The position numbers and the translations under genes are program-made. Below the pieces are notes generated by a model that saw only the letters and a program-made list of their open reading frames with translations, had not been told where the DNA came from and searched no databases. Below, one piece after another: positions 41,997 through 51,702 of a stretch of 64,000 nt of DNA (the first letter of the stretch is position 1; each line of letters starts with the position of its first letter). The stretch is from Litorimonas haliclonae (lineage in GTDB: Bacteria; Pseudomonadota; Alphaproteobacteria; Caulobacterales; Maricaulaceae), in assembly GCF_965138505.1 (NCBI RefSeq), contig NZ_CBCSCO010000008.1, positions 28,943 through 92,942 of the forward strand, given 5' to 3'.

Positions 41997-43353
41997 CGGC
42001 GCAGGTCAGCCCAGCCATCAGGCCATACCAAACACCTTTAGGCCCAAGCGGACTGTGCAGGCCGAGAAAATAGGCGACCGGGAAGCCAACAACCCAGTAG
42101 CTAATTCCCGTAATCCACATTGGAACTGTTACGTCTTTAAGTCCTCGCAAGAGCTGATTACACGCCACTTGTATGGCGTCGGCAAACATGAATCCCGCTG
42201 CAATGGGCAAAAAGGTAATGACAAAGGCAATAACTTCGACATTTTCAGCTTTCTCCAAATTGAGGTAGAGCGCCGCAATAGTTTCCGGCATGAGTGCAAT
42301 AGGAATCGCGAAAACGCCAATGGCGATAATACAGGCTAGGATAGTTGTGCTGGACGCCCGTTTTTCCGCAGACTTGTTTTTTGCGCCGCGCGCAAGACCA
42401 ATCCGGACAGACCCGGCCATGCTCATCCCCCAAGGCATCATAAAGGCGGTCGAAGAGGCGTTGAGCGCAATTTGATACGCGGCTTGTTCTGTAACACCGA
42501 TAAGCCCGACAATAAGAACCAAAGCGTTGAACAACATGCCTTCGAAAGACGTTGTGACAGAAATGGGCCAACCAAGTCTGAAGATTTCGCGCAGTCTTTC
42601 CCAATCCGGTTCGAAAAAACGTTTGAAAATTTCAAAAGTGCGCGCCCGCTTGTCCCATTGAATGTAAGCCAGAAAGATAAAAAACCCGATGATCGTGGCG
42701 ATAGAGGAAGCAAGACCTGCCCCCACAAGCCCCAAGGCCGGAAACCCAAGTAATCCAAAAATAAGAAGGGCATTCAAACCCGTGTTTAGGACGACAACAA
42801 AAAACACAATCAAAAACGGCACAAAGGTTTTATCCAGGGCCGCCAGAAAGTTTCGGAGCGCCATCGTTGCCAAGCCAAAGGGCAGGCCAATGAGAATGGC
42901 GAGAACATAGCTTTGCGCCTTGGCCGCAGCGACCGGATCCTGACCTAAAAATAAAGCCGCGCGCTCTGTCATCAGCATTACAGCCAGCATGAAGGGCGTC
43001 ATTAGGAAAACCATCCAGATAGCCATGCGAACTGTGCGGCGCGAGTCGCGGGTTTCATTTTTATCCGCGCCCAGAGCCTGGGAGACGAGTGGCGATACCG
43101 CCATAATGGGTCCGCTTGCAATCATATAGAGAAGGAAAATCATCACGCTACCAAGCGCCGCTCCCGCAAGATCGGCGGGAGAAAGACGGCCAATCATGAC
43201 GGTGTCGATGAAATAAATCGAGAACATGACGAGCTGCGTAAACGCCATGGGAGTTCCAAGGCGCAGAAGGGCGCCCATTTCGCCCCACCACGTGTCGGGG
43301 AGAGCCGTAACCTCTGGCGAAGCCGGAGCAATGATATGAGCCGTTTCAGTCAT
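41914..43353 (-). CDS. MATE family efflux transporter
   Basis: 479 residues with about 12 hydrophobic segments in two similar halves. Diagnostic parts are LLRLGTPMAFTQLVMFSIYFIDTVMIG at the start of the first half, ASGPIMAVSPLVSQALGA, and in the second half IFRLGWPISVTTSFEGMLFN, then MSMAGSVRIGLARGA. It exports drugs or metabolites in exchange for sodium or protons (NorM-like branch). The gene overlaps DUF1491 tail-to-tail by 83 bases. No regulator is adjacent. Confidence 0.93.
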   Translation of the reverse strand: MTETAHIIAPASPEVTALPDTWWGEMGALLRLGTPMAFTQLVMFSIYFIDTVMIGRLSPADLAGAALGSVMIFLLYMIASGPIMAVSPLVSQALGADKNETRDSRRTVRMAIWMVFLMTPFMLAVMLMTERAALFLGQDPVAAAKAQSYVLAILIGLPFGLATMALRNFLAALDKTFVPFLIVFFVVVLNTGLNALLIFGLLGFPALGLVGAGLASSIATIIGFFIFLAYIQWDKRARTFEIFKRFFEPDWERLREIFRLGWPISVTTSFEGMLFNALVLIVGLIGVTEQAAYQIALNASSTAFMMPWGMSMAGSVRIGLARGAKNKSAEKRASSTTILACIIAIGVFAIPIALMPETIAALYLNLEKAENVEVIAFVITFLPIAAGFMFADAIQVACNQLLRGLKDVTVPMWITGISYWVVGFPVAYFLGLHSPLGPKGVWYGLMAGLTCAAIGLGIRLAQQLRQDPLAVVPAQPARQ

Positions 43354-43406
43354 GGACGCGGTTGTTAGTCGGTTTTTATAGAAAGAAAAAGTTTATTTCA
43401 GAATTT

Positions 43407-44396
43407 CTATCTCGGCCCCATTCCGGCAGCATCGTAGATCGCGTCTATGGTGCGCATCGTTTGAATTGCATCAGCGCCGCCGGTCAGCGCCGACGCTTTG
43501 CCGGACATCACCTTGACGACATGGTCGAGCTGATAAGCATAGGTTGATCGGGTATAGCGTTTTTCATCGTCTTTTTCCGTGAAAGTTCTGACGCCGCTTT
43601 CGGTCTCAACTGTCAGGGTAAATTGCCGATAAGGGTGCACATATTGATCCAGGGTCGCGGTACCTTTATCCCCCGTAACGGTAAAAACTATTTCGCGATC
43701 TGTCTCGCCCCGCATGTCACAGGCGAGGGTGCCCTTTATCCCGTCAAAATTCATTTCGGCTTTCATAGCCGCGTCGACCCCGCTCTCTGAAAGAATGGCC
43801 GTTGCCGATGTCACCTCGGGCTCTTTCATCGAGACAAGCCGCGAAAGGTGCAGCGTATAACATCCCAAATCCATTAACGCGCCGCCGCCCAGCTCCTTGA
43901 TATAACGAAGCTCTCCGGATTTATCCGCGATGGTTACATTGAACCTGCCGTTCATGGAACGGACGTCGCCGATTTCGCCGTGATGTATCAGGGTCAGAAA
44001 TTCAGTGACGGCGGGGTGGAAACGGTAATGGAAAGCTTCAATCAGATGACCGTCTGATGTTTCCGCGGCGGCCACCATGGCTTTGGCTTCCGTCAGGTTC
44101 ATCGCAAATGGCTTTTCACAAAGGACGGATTTACCGGCTTCTAACGCCGCAATGGTAAGGTCAGCATGGCGGTTTGGAGGCAAGGCGTTATAGATCATAT
44201 CAATTTTTGGGTGCGAGATGAGCGCGTCATAATCGTCCAGCGCCTCAGAGATGCTATGTTCCTTCGCATAGGCTTCAGATTTTTCCAAGTCGCGGCTGGC
44301 GACAGCCAAAACCTGGCAGTCGTCGCGATCCTGCGCCGGATGTATAATAGCCTTGGGGGCGATATTCGCTGCGCCGAGAATGCCGATATTGATCAT
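43407..44396 (-). CDS. Gfo/Idh/MocA family NAD(P)-dependent oxidoreductase
   Basis: 329 residues. The Rossmann start IGILGAANIAPKAIIHPAQDR binds the dinucleotide, followed by DDYDALISHPKIDMIYNALPPN and CEKPFAMNLTEAKAMVAAAE, where EKP carries the catalytic Lys. FHYRFHPAVTEFLTL and GGGALMDLGCYTLHLSR are the C-terminal substrate-domain motifs. Members act on sugars, inositols or bile pigments, and the substrate here cannot be told. It starts 51 bases after the ABC ATPase stop on the same strand, so the two may be cotranscribed. Confidence 0.93.
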   Translation of the reverse strand: MINIGILGAANIAPKAIIHPAQDRDDCQVLAVASRDLEKSEAYAKEHSISEALDDYDALISHPKIDMIYNALPPNRHADLTIAALEAGKSVLCEKPFAMNLTEAKAMVAAAETSDGHLIEAFHYRFHPAVTEFLTLIHHGEIGDVRSMNGRFNVTIADKSGELRYIKELGGGALMDLGCYTLHLSRLVSMKEPEVTSATAILSESGVDAAMKAEMNFDGIKGTLACDMRGETDREIVFTVTGDKGTATLDQYVHPYRQFTLTVETESGVRTFTEKDDEKRYTRSTYAYQLDHVVKVMSGKASALTGGADAIQTMRTIDAIYDAAGMGPR

Positions 44397-44447
44397 CTTC
44401 AGTCTCCTAATCGGTTCTAGGTTTTCTCCAAGATCAGAACTGGAGGC

Positions 44448-45389
44448 TTACGCCGCCTCGCTCGAATAGGTTAGGGACATAAACACATCTTCCAGATCCG
44501 GCTCTTCAGTTCGCAGGTCGCCGATGGACAGGCCTGCATCCTTGAACTCATTAAGCATGCCGGAAATTGAATCCGTCCCAGCACGATAGGAAATGACCAG
44601 GTCGCCGTCTTCCATGACTTCGGCGTCCAAATGAGACAGTCCTTTCGGAACCGCGCTTAGCGGCTCGGTCGGGGTGATAACCAATTTGCGTTTGTCGAGC
44701 CGGGACAAGAGTGAGGACTTGCTCTCATTGGCGACAATTTCGCCCTGATGAATAATGGCAATCTGGTCGCAAAGGGCTTCTGCTTCTTCAAGGTAATGCG
44801 TTGTCAGGATCACAGTGGTGCCGCGTTTGTGAAGCTCCTGAACATAAACCCAGAGCTGCCGGCGCAGTTCAATATCCACCCCGGCTGTTGGTTCGTCCAA
44901 AATCAGGACGGGCGGATTATGTACCAGGGCTTTGGCAATCAACAATCTGCGCTTCATGCCGCCGGAGAGCTGACGCACATAAGCATCGCGCTTATCGGAG
45001 AGGCCGAGCGCTTCGAGAATTTCTTCGGATCGGCGTTCTGATTTTGGCACGCCGTAATAACCCGCCTGAATTTCCAAGGCCTGGTAAGGCGTGAAAAATA
45101 CGTCCATGGTTATTTCCTGCGGGACGATTCCTATAGAGGCCCGCGCTTGCCGGGTGGCTGTTTCAATATCATAGCCGCAAATCTCGGCGGTGCCGGAGGT
45201 TTTATTGACCAGTCCGGCGAGAATATTGATCATGGTCGACTTCCCGGCCCCGTTCGGGCCGAGCAGACCGAAAATAGAGCCGCGGGGAATCGTCAAATCT
45301 ACGCCCTTCAAAGCCTCTTTCGCCGGTGCTTTCCGCGTCGCTTTGTAGGTTTTCTTCAGGTTTTTGATTTCAATCGCTGGAGCGTTCAT
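44448..45389 (-). CDS. ABC transporter ATP-binding protein, YadG-like
   Basis: 313 residues from the ATG at 45389 (MNAPAIEIKNLKKTYK). Walker A GLLGPNGAGKST, Q-loop GIVPQEI, signature LSGGMKRRLLIAKAL, Walker B LILDEPTAGVDIELRRQLW and switch TTHYLEEAEALC are all intact. The sequence closely follows the YadG subfamily of ABC-2 exporters, and it has a C-terminal accessory domain (from about 225). The ABC-2 permease (YadH-like) that normally sits next to it is not present here, so the partner must be encoded elsewhere. Confidence 0.92.
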   Translation of the reverse strand: MNAPAIEIKNLKKTYKATRKAPAKEALKGVDLTIPRGSIFGLLGPNGAGKSTMINILAGLVNKTSGTAEICGYDIETATRQARASIGIVPQEITMDVFFTPYQALEIQAGYYGVPKSERRSEEILEALGLSDKRDAYVRQLSGGMKRRLLIAKALVHNPPVLILDEPTAGVDIELRRQLWVYVQELHKRGTTVILTTHYLEEAEALCDQIAIIHQGEIVANESKSSLLSRLDKRKLVITPTEPLSAVPKGLSHLDAEVMEDGDLVISYRAGTDSISGMLNEFKDAGLSIGDLRTEEPDLEDVFMSLTYSSEAA

Positions 45390-45489
45390 AATTTTGTCCA
45401 AATATTGCCGGTGGGATGAAACCGCCCGTTGACGATTCTATCGCATAAATCTAACAAAGTCCCTCCTACACATCACGCGCAGGCTTTGC

Positions 45490-45690
45490 ATGTCAAATTC
45501 AAATGAAATTTCCCAGAACCATGACGACATTACAGTTGTAAAGACGAAACGGGTTGCCTGCGATGGGAGCGGCGTCGCTCTGGGCCATCCGAGAATTTGG
45601 TTGGATATGGGCCAGGACACGAAAGTGCGCTGTAAATATTGCGACCGGGTCTTTGTTTTAGACGAAAGCGCCGTCGAAGCCGGCCATTAA
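45490..45690 (+). CDS. zf-CHCC zinc-finger protein
   Basis: 66 residues. The zinc ligands are ACDG, GHPRIW (His) and KCKYC-type RCKYCDRVFVL, in the Cys-His-Cys-Cys order of the zf-CHCC family, which is related to the NDUFS6 subunit of respiratory complex I. It is a short cytoplasmic protein common in alphaproteobacteria. It lies between two minus-strand genes and has its own upstream region of about 100 bases. Confidence 0.9.
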   Translation: MSNSNEISQNHDDITVVKTKRVACDGSGVALGHPRIWLDMGQDTKVRCKYCDRVFVLDESAVEAGH

Positions 45691-45711
45691 GCACCTCTTT
45701 TACACGGCAGC

Positions 45712-46653
45712 TTAATTTGCAACCCTAAAACGATAGGTTTTCGAGACACCAGAAACAGGGACGGGGCGTCCATTTTCGGTTCGAGGATAATACCGCGTTC
45801 GCATTGCGGCGCGCTCAGCTGCTCTGACAAAGTCACCTTTATATCGATCTGCTTCAACATTAACGACTTTGGTCATAACAACTCGCCCTTCCGCATCGAT
45901 ATTTAAAAGAAGTGATACTACTGCCCCGACGCCGCGCCGCTCCGCCCGCCTCGGATAGTTGGGCTGTCGATTCTCCCGTACTCTCAGCGGGACGATATCT
46001 ACGACCTCCGTGAAAGAAGGAAAGCTCTCCAATGGGTTTCGCGAAAACTCCGATCCTGCAAAGCCCGGTCCACCGGCTAGAAAATCATCCGGTACGGATT
46101 CGGATATTCCGCTGTCCTCCCCTTCGAGACTTCTATCAGGCAAGGTGACGGGGTCTTTGGTCTCAATAATTTCTACCCTCAAGCGCTCAATATCGTCCTC
46201 GCGGCCGCCTAAAAGTGACCCGCCCCATTTTTCTTCAAAGCGTTTCAAAGCCCCGAGTTTGACGTCTTTGGACAGGCGCGGGTTATAAGCTGTGAGCTGC
46301 ACTTGTTCCCAATCGGCGCCTTCATATCGGTTGATCACATCAATTTGGGCCAGAACAGCCGCTTCATGTGGGCCATTTTCAAAAGTCAAAAGATAGTCGC
46401 TCAGCCGCGCGCGCCGCAGGGCCGGGTCTTGTTCGGAAATGGCTTTACGGTAAGCGTTGGTGGCCTCCTCGTTTTGCGACAAATCCGTCTCGGTCGGTGC
46501 TGGAGCCCCCCTACCTAAATATACAGACAGAGCGAGAACCACCAAAACAAGGCCAGCCAGAGCCACCGCCCATTTCGGCTGTCGCCATATCGGAAGTTGC
46601 GATCCGGTGTCCGGCCCGTCCTCCTCGTCCATATCGTCAATGTCTTGATACAA
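45712..46653 (-). CDS. TonB-like protein with C-terminal energy-transducing domain
   Basis: 313 residues from a TTG (46653), or 306 from the ATG seven codons on. One N-terminal membrane helix (WAVALAGLVLVVLALSVYLG) anchors it. A helical periplasmic middle follows (YRKAISEQDPALRRARLSDYLL), and the last 95 residues are a TonB C-terminal domain: PLRVRENRQPNYPRRAERRG, then VVSLLLNIDAEGRVVMTKVV and AAMRTRYYPRTENGRPVPVS. It may couple the ExbB/D proton-driven complex to outer-membrane receptors, but the non-proline-rich spacer is unusual for a classical TonB. ExbB and ExbD are not nearby. Confidence 0.8.
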   Translation of the reverse strand: MYQDIDDMDEEDGPDTGSQLPIWRQPKWAVALAGLVLVVLALSVYLGRGAPAPTETDLSQNEEATNAYRKAISEQDPALRRARLSDYLLTFENGPHEAAVLAQIDVINRYEGADWEQVQLTAYNPRLSKDVKLGALKRFEEKWGGSLLGGREDDIERLRVEIIETKDPVTLPDRSLEGEDSGISESVPDDFLAGGPGFAGSEFSRNPLESFPSFTEVVDIVPLRVRENRQPNYPRRAERRGVGAVVSLLLNIDAEGRVVMTKVVNVEADRYKGDFVRAAERAAMRTRYYPRTENGRPVPVSGVSKTYRFRVAN

Positions 46654-46794
46654 AGTCTGTCTTTGCTCCTATTGTCTTTACAGCGGTTTATACAAACCAA
46701 TCCGTAACTGCACTATTGAATTTCTGCGCCCTTCCCCTCAAAACCCTTTTAGTCTTAAATCCCAGATTCCCAAATGCGTCCGGTAAGAGAGTAT

Positions 46795-49623
46795 ATGTCC
46801 AAATCCGCCCCCGTTGATAAAAACTCCCATGTCGTCCTTGTTGACGGCTCCGGGTATATATTTCGGGCTTATCATGCCTTGCCGCCGCTGACCCGTAAGA
46901 CAGACGGCGCGCCGGTCGGCGCCGTGGCCGGATTTTCGAATATGTTGTTCAAGCTCCTCCAAGGACAAAACAATGACGCTCGCCCCACACATTTTGCCGT
47001 TATTTTTGATGCGGGCAGCATTACCTTTCGTAACGATATTTATGACCAATATAAGGCAAACCGACCGGACTTACCCGAAGATCTCATCCCACAATTTCCG
47101 TGGGTACGCGACGCGACCCGGGCTTTCGGCTCTCCTTCGATCGAAATGGAAGGCTTCGAGGCAGATGATCTGATCGCGACCTATGCCCGCCAAGCCGAAG
47201 CCAAAGGCGCGCGAGTGACAATCATCAGCTCTGACAAAGACTTGATGCAGCTTGTCTCTGAAAAAATTTCCATGCTCGACACGATGAAAAATAAAGACAT
47301 CGGGATTGAGCAGGTAAAAGAGAAATTTGGCGTCTCCCCGGAACAGGTGATTGATGTGCAAGCGCTGGCCGGAGATTCTGTCGATAATGTGCCAGGCGTG
47401 CCGGGTATCGGTGTCAAAACGGCGGCGCTACTGCTCGAACAATATCAAACGCTCGAAAACCTGCTGGATCACGCCGAAGAGATTCCGCAAAAAGGTCGCC
47501 GTGAAAAACTGATGGCGAATAAAGAGATGGCGTTGATTTCCAAACAGCTCGTCACTTTGAAAACGGATGTAGACGTCGAGGAGGCTCTGGAAGATTTCGC
47601 AGTTTCCGATCCTGACGTCGAGGAACTGTTCGACTTTCTTGAACGCATGACATTCCGCACGCTGACCGCGCGGGTTCGCGCCCAGATGGGCGAGGGCGCG
47701 ACCCAAGGGTTACGCAAAGACGATGATGGAGAGCCCGCGCCGGTGGAGCGTACGGCGCCCGAAAATATAACCTTCGACAAAGAGAAATATGTCTGTGTAC
47801 AAGACGTGGAAACGCTGAAGCGCTGGGTGAAACGCGGATTTGAGACAGGCGTTGTGGCCGTTGATTTAGAAACCAATAGTCTGGATAGCGCAGAAGCGAA
47901 AATGGTCGGTGTCTGCCTTGCCGTCGAGGATAACGAAGCTTGTTACATTCCGCTCGCCCATCTCGGTGAAGACGGCGGCGGAGCAGATATGTTTGGCGGT
48001 GACGCGCCTAAACAAATCCCGATGCAAGAGGCGCTGGATATATTAGAGCCTTTGCTCCACGCCCCTGGTGTCCTCAAGGTCGGGCAGAATTTCAAATATG
48101 ACCTCGGCGTGTTCCAACGCTACGATCTATACCCGGCGCCCTATGACGATACTATGTTGATATCTTACGCCCTCGGCACGGGGCTGCATAATCACGGCAT
48201 GGACGCTTTGGCGGAAATGCATTTTGGCCACAAAGCCATTGCGTTCAAAGAGATTGCCGGAACAGGCAAAGCGCAGAAGACTTTTGATCAGATTTCTCTG
48301 GATGTTGCCACGCCTTACGCCGCCGAAGACGCCGATGTGACGCTTCGGCTTTGGAAGTTTTTAAAGCCGAAACTCGCCGCCGAACAGGTGGTGACCGTTT
48401 ATGAGACAATGGACCGTGGCCTTCCGGCGGTTGTCGCCAAAATGGAGAATGAGGGCGTAAAAGTCGACCGCGCCGAACTCTCCCGCTTGTCTGGTATGTT
48501 CGCCCAAAAAATGGCCGGGTTAGAGGACGAGGCGTATGAAATCGCCGGGACGAAATTCAATCTCGGCTCGCCGAAACAGATCGGCGAAATCCTATTTGAC
48601 GAAATGGGGCTAGAGGGCGGCAAGAAAACCAAAACGGGCGCGTGGAAAACCGGCGTTGATATTCTCGAAAAGTTAGCCGATGACGGCGAAGCCCTCCCGC
48701 GTATTATTTTGGACTGGCGGGGCTTCTCTAAACTAAAATCAACCTATTCGGATGCTCTCGTTAAACAAATTAACGACCATACCGGCCGGGTCCATACCAG
48801 TTTTTCCATTGCGGCGACGACAACCGGGCGGCTTTCTTCCTCGGACCCGAACCTGCAAAACATTCCCATCCGCACCGAGGAAGGCCGTAAAATCCGCAAC
48901 GCCTTTGTTGCGGAAACAGGCCATGTTCTGGTCGCGGCGGATTATTCCCAAATCGAGCTGCGCCTTTTGGCTCATGTTGCCGATCTGACGACGATGAAGC
49001 AGGCTTTTGCTGACGGCGTAGACATTCATGCCCTCACGGCAAGCGAGATGTTCAATGTTCCGCTCGATGAGATGACGCCGGAGACTCGCCGCAACGCGAA
49101 GGCAATCAATTTCGGGATTATATACGGTATCAGCGCCTTTGGTTTGGCCAAAAATATCGGTATCAGCCGCACGGAAGCGGGTGAGTACATTAAAAAATAT
49201 TTCGAAAAATTCCCGGGCATTAAAGCCTATATGGAAGACACGAAAGAGCGGGCGCGCGAAGACGGTTATGTGAAAACTATCTTTGGCCGTAAATGCCACA
49301 TCAGCGGTATCAAGGACAGCAACCAAATGATGCGCGCTTTCGCCGAACGTCAAGCCATTAACGCGCCCATCCAAGGCGCCGCCGCAGATATAATGCGCCG
49401 CGCCATGCTCCGTATGCCGGAGGTGATTTCCAAAGTGGACGGTGCGAGACTTCTTTTGCAGGTGCACGATGAACTCGTTTTTGAAGTGCCGGAGAAAAGC
49501 GCGGACGACCTCATCGCCGCGGTCAAACCTGCCATGGAAAACGCGGCTATGCCGGCCGTAAATATCAGTGTGCCTTTAGAAGTAGAAGCCCACGCTGCAA
49601 AAAATTGGAATGATGCGCATTAG
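46795..49623 (+). CDS. polA: DNA polymerase I
   Basis: 942 residues from the ATG at 46795, behind AAGAGAG; an ATG seven codons earlier lacks such a site. All three domains are present. The 5'-3' exonuclease (1-300) has LVDGSGYIFRAYHALPPL and ADDLIATYARQAE. The 3'-5' proofreading domain (330-540) has VAVDLETNSLD, GQNFKYDLGVF and YAAEDADVTLRLW. The polymerase domain has SSDPNLQNIPIRTEEGRKIR, AADYSQIELRLLAH with the catalytic Asp, RRNAKAINFGIIYGISAFGLA (O helix) and VHDELVFEVP. It fills gaps and removes RNA primers during replication and repair. Confidence 0.97.
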   Translation: MSKSAPVDKNSHVVLVDGSGYIFRAYHALPPLTRKTDGAPVGAVAGFSNMLFKLLQGQNNDARPTHFAVIFDAGSITFRNDIYDQYKANRPDLPEDLIPQFPWVRDATRAFGSPSIEMEGFEADDLIATYARQAEAKGARVTIISSDKDLMQLVSEKISMLDTMKNKDIGIEQVKEKFGVSPEQVIDVQALAGDSVDNVPGVPGIGVKTAALLLEQYQTLENLLDHAEEIPQKGRREKLMANKEMALISKQLVTLKTDVDVEEALEDFAVSDPDVEELFDFLERMTFRTLTARVRAQMGEGATQGLRKDDDGEPAPVERTAPENITFDKEKYVCVQDVETLKRWVKRGFETGVVAVDLETNSLDSAEAKMVGVCLAVEDNEACYIPLAHLGEDGGGADMFGGDAPKQIPMQEALDILEPLLHAPGVLKVGQNFKYDLGVFQRYDLYPAPYDDTMLISYALGTGLHNHGMDALAEMHFGHKAIAFKEIAGTGKAQKTFDQISLDVATPYAAEDADVTLRLWKFLKPKLAAEQVVTVYETMDRGLPAVVAKMENEGVKVDRAELSRLSGMFAQKMAGLEDEAYEIAGTKFNLGSPKQIGEILFDEMGLEGGKKTKTGAWKTGVDILEKLADDGEALPRIILDWRGFSKLKSTYSDALVKQINDHTGRVHTSFSIAATTTGRLSSSDPNLQNIPIRTEEGRKIRNAFVAETGHVLVAADYSQIELRLLAHVADLTTMKQAFADGVDIHALTASEMFNVPLDEMTPETRRNAKAINFGIIYGISAFGLAKNIGISRTEAGEYIKKYFEKFPGIKAYMEDTKERAREDGYVKTIFGRKCHISGIKDSNQMMRAFAERQAINAPIQGAAADIMRRAMLRMPEVISKVDGARLLLQVHDELVFEVPEKSADDLIAAVKPAMENAAMPAVNISVPLEVEAHAAKNWNDAH

Positions 49624-49716
49624 ACCTCTACATCATAATGCGATAGCTAACTTTCGACCTTCTGCATTCTCGTTGCACGGCGTGCGGATTGTCAGAGATA
49701 AAAGGAACAACTCACA

Positions 49717-50439
49717 ATGACCAAACTCATCCTCGTTCGTCACGGACAATCACAATGGAATCTGGAAAACCGCTTTACTGGTTGGGTCGATGTTGACCTG
49801 ACGGAAGAGGGGATTGCCGAAGCGAACAAAGCGGGTGAATTGATATTGAAAGAAGGCATTCAATTTGACGCCGCCTTCACGTCTTATCAAAAACGGGCGA
49901 TTAAAACGCTTTGGTTGGCGCTCGAAGGCATTGACCAAATGTATATTCCGGTCACAAAGGATTGGCACCTGAATGAACGTCACTATGGCGGGCTTACGAG
50001 CCTGAACAAGCAAGAGACCCGCGACAAACACGGCGATGAGCAAGTCCACATCTGGCGCCGCAGCTTTGACGTCCCGCCGCCGCAAATTGATAAGAACCAT
50101 GAATATCACCCGTCCAAAGAAGTGAAATATAGCCATATCGCGCCAAGCGAGCTGCCAACGGGCGAGAGCCTGAAAATCACAACCGAACGGGTTCTTCCTT
50201 ATTACAAGTCCCAAATCGTGCCGCATTTGAAAGCTGGCTCTAATCTGATCATCTCCGCCCATGGCAATAGTCTCCGCGCGCTGATGAAAGAAATCTTCGG
50301 CGTGCCGGATGATGACATTCCCGGGTTTGAATTTCCAACGGGCAATCCGCTCTTGCTGGATATGGATGAAAAGACTTTAAAGCCAAAAGCCGCCCGCTAT
50401 CTGGATGAGAGCCGGGCCAAGGAATTACCAGCAGTTTAG
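49717..50439 (+). CDS. gpmA: 2,3-bisphosphoglycerate-dependent phosphoglycerate mutase
   Basis: 240 residues, interconverting 3- and 2-phosphoglycerate in glycolysis. The phosphohistidine is in LILVRHGQSQWNLENRFTGW (His 9). Other family marks are LTEEGIAEANKAG, HLNERHYGGLTSLNKQET with the catalytic Glu, and ISAHGNSLRALMKEIFGV with the second His. It matches the dPGM/GpmA type rather than the cofactor-independent GpmI. AAAGGAAC precedes the ATG. It stands alone between polA and the DadA-like gene. Confidence 0.96.
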   Translation: MTKLILVRHGQSQWNLENRFTGWVDVDLTEEGIAEANKAGELILKEGIQFDAAFTSYQKRAIKTLWLALEGIDQMYIPVTKDWHLNERHYGGLTSLNKQETRDKHGDEQVHIWRRSFDVPPPQIDKNHEYHPSKEVKYSHIAPSELPTGESLKITTERVLPYYKSQIVPHLKAGSNLIISAHGNSLRALMKEIFGVPDDDIPGFEFPTGNPLLLDMDEKTLKPKAARYLDESRAKELPAV

Positions 50440-50534
50440 AGGATCAATCCGCCCCTTATCCGTGTTTGCAGGAACGCTTAAAATTTCTGTAAATCCGGCT
50501 TTCTCTTTCCGAGAGGGCGGTTATACCGCGAAGG

Positions 50535-51608
50535 ATGGTGAGAGCGCCTAAAATATTGGTTATGGGGGCCGGCTTAATCGGCCTATCCACGGCGGAAGCC
50601 CTGCAAAGACGGGGCGCGGAAGTGACCGTCACGGACGCCCGTTCGGACGTCATGCACGGGACAAGCTATTCCAACTCCGGCATGATTCACCCAAGCCAAT
50701 CCCGCCCTTGGCATTCTAGCGGAGATGAGAGTTTTGACCGCGACGCGACTAAGGCTGTCTTGCGGCTCGCCAAGGACTCTCAAGGGCTGTTGCTGGAACG
50801 GTTTCAGTCGCTCGGATTGGGCGAGGCGCTGACCCGCCCTGCAGGATGTTATCAAATTTTCGAAAATAGCCTGGAGGCCCAAGCGGCTCAGGAGTTTTAC
50901 TTGTCCGTAGGAATAGAGGCCGACCTTGTTTCTGATGCCATCAAAACACTTGGGCATCTCGCGCTTCATTTTCCGGCGGACCGGAGCGGCGATGCCTATG
51001 CGTATGGTCGGGCGCTTCAGGAGCGTCTGTCTGAAAACGGGGCTGTCTTTATATATAAAGCAAGCGATCTGAAATTACGGCAGGGCCGAAATGGCGTTAC
51101 GGCGCAATTGCGAGGGCATATTTTTCACTGTGACCATGTCGTGATTTGCACGGGCCCACAAAGTGCAGAAGTGCTGGCACAATTGGGGTTAAGCTTGCCT
51201 TTAACCCAAGCGCGGGGCTTTGCCGTGAATTTTGACCGCCCTAATTTAGAACTGGCCGAGCAGCCTATTATGGATGCTCAGAGCCACTCGGCCATGACGG
51301 TGCTCGGCAATACTTTACGATTTTCTGGAACGGTAGGGGAGGCGAGCGCCCAGCCCTTGTTAAAACGTTGGTTTCATTTGGCGCCGGACGTTATGTCGGC
51401 CGTCGCCCCTGCGCGGGAAATTTGGTCAGGACTTCGCCCGGTTAGCCCCCGCGGTCGACCCTATATCAGCGGAACCTCCATCCCTCACCTTTGGGTGAAT
51501 ACGGGTCACGGCCATATGGGTTGGTCACTCTGCGCGGGCTCTGGGGAGCTGATGGCGGAGATGATTATGGACGGCAAAGAAGACGCTCGCTTTGGCTTTA
51601 ACGGGTAG
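50535..51608 (+). CDS. FAD-dependent oxidoreductase, D-amino-acid dehydrogenase (DadA)-like
   Basis: 357 residues. The FAD dinucleotide fold is at the start: ILVMGAGLIGLSTAEALQRRGAEV (GxGxxG-type). GTSYSNSGMIHPSQSRPW is the DadA-like signature, and the C-terminus has WSGLRPVSPRGRPYIS and LWVNTGHGHMGWSLCAGSGE, where GHGHMGWS contacts FAD. At 357 residues it is shorter than typical DadA (about 420), so the substrate may be another amino acid. It is preceded by AAGG immediately before the ATG; a GTG one codon later is an alternative start. Confidence 0.85.
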   Translation: MVRAPKILVMGAGLIGLSTAEALQRRGAEVTVTDARSDVMHGTSYSNSGMIHPSQSRPWHSSGDESFDRDATKAVLRLAKDSQGLLLERFQSLGLGEALTRPAGCYQIFENSLEAQAAQEFYLSVGIEADLVSDAIKTLGHLALHFPADRSGDAYAYGRALQERLSENGAVFIYKASDLKLRQGRNGVTAQLRGHIFHCDHVVICTGPQSAEVLAQLGLSLPLTQARGFAVNFDRPNLELAEQPIMDAQSHSAMTVLGNTLRFSGTVGEASAQPLLKRWFHLAPDVMSAVAPAREIWSGLRPVSPRGRPYISGTSIPHLWVNTGHGHMGWSLCAGSGELMAEMIMDGKEDARFGFNG

Positions 51609-51702
51609 ATAAAAATCTGCCTATTATAATGTCACTCTTTTTATTAACGGGGGCGTCTCTTATTTTCTTGCATCCGGCGTTTGGCTTTCGCAAACTCGGT
51701 AC

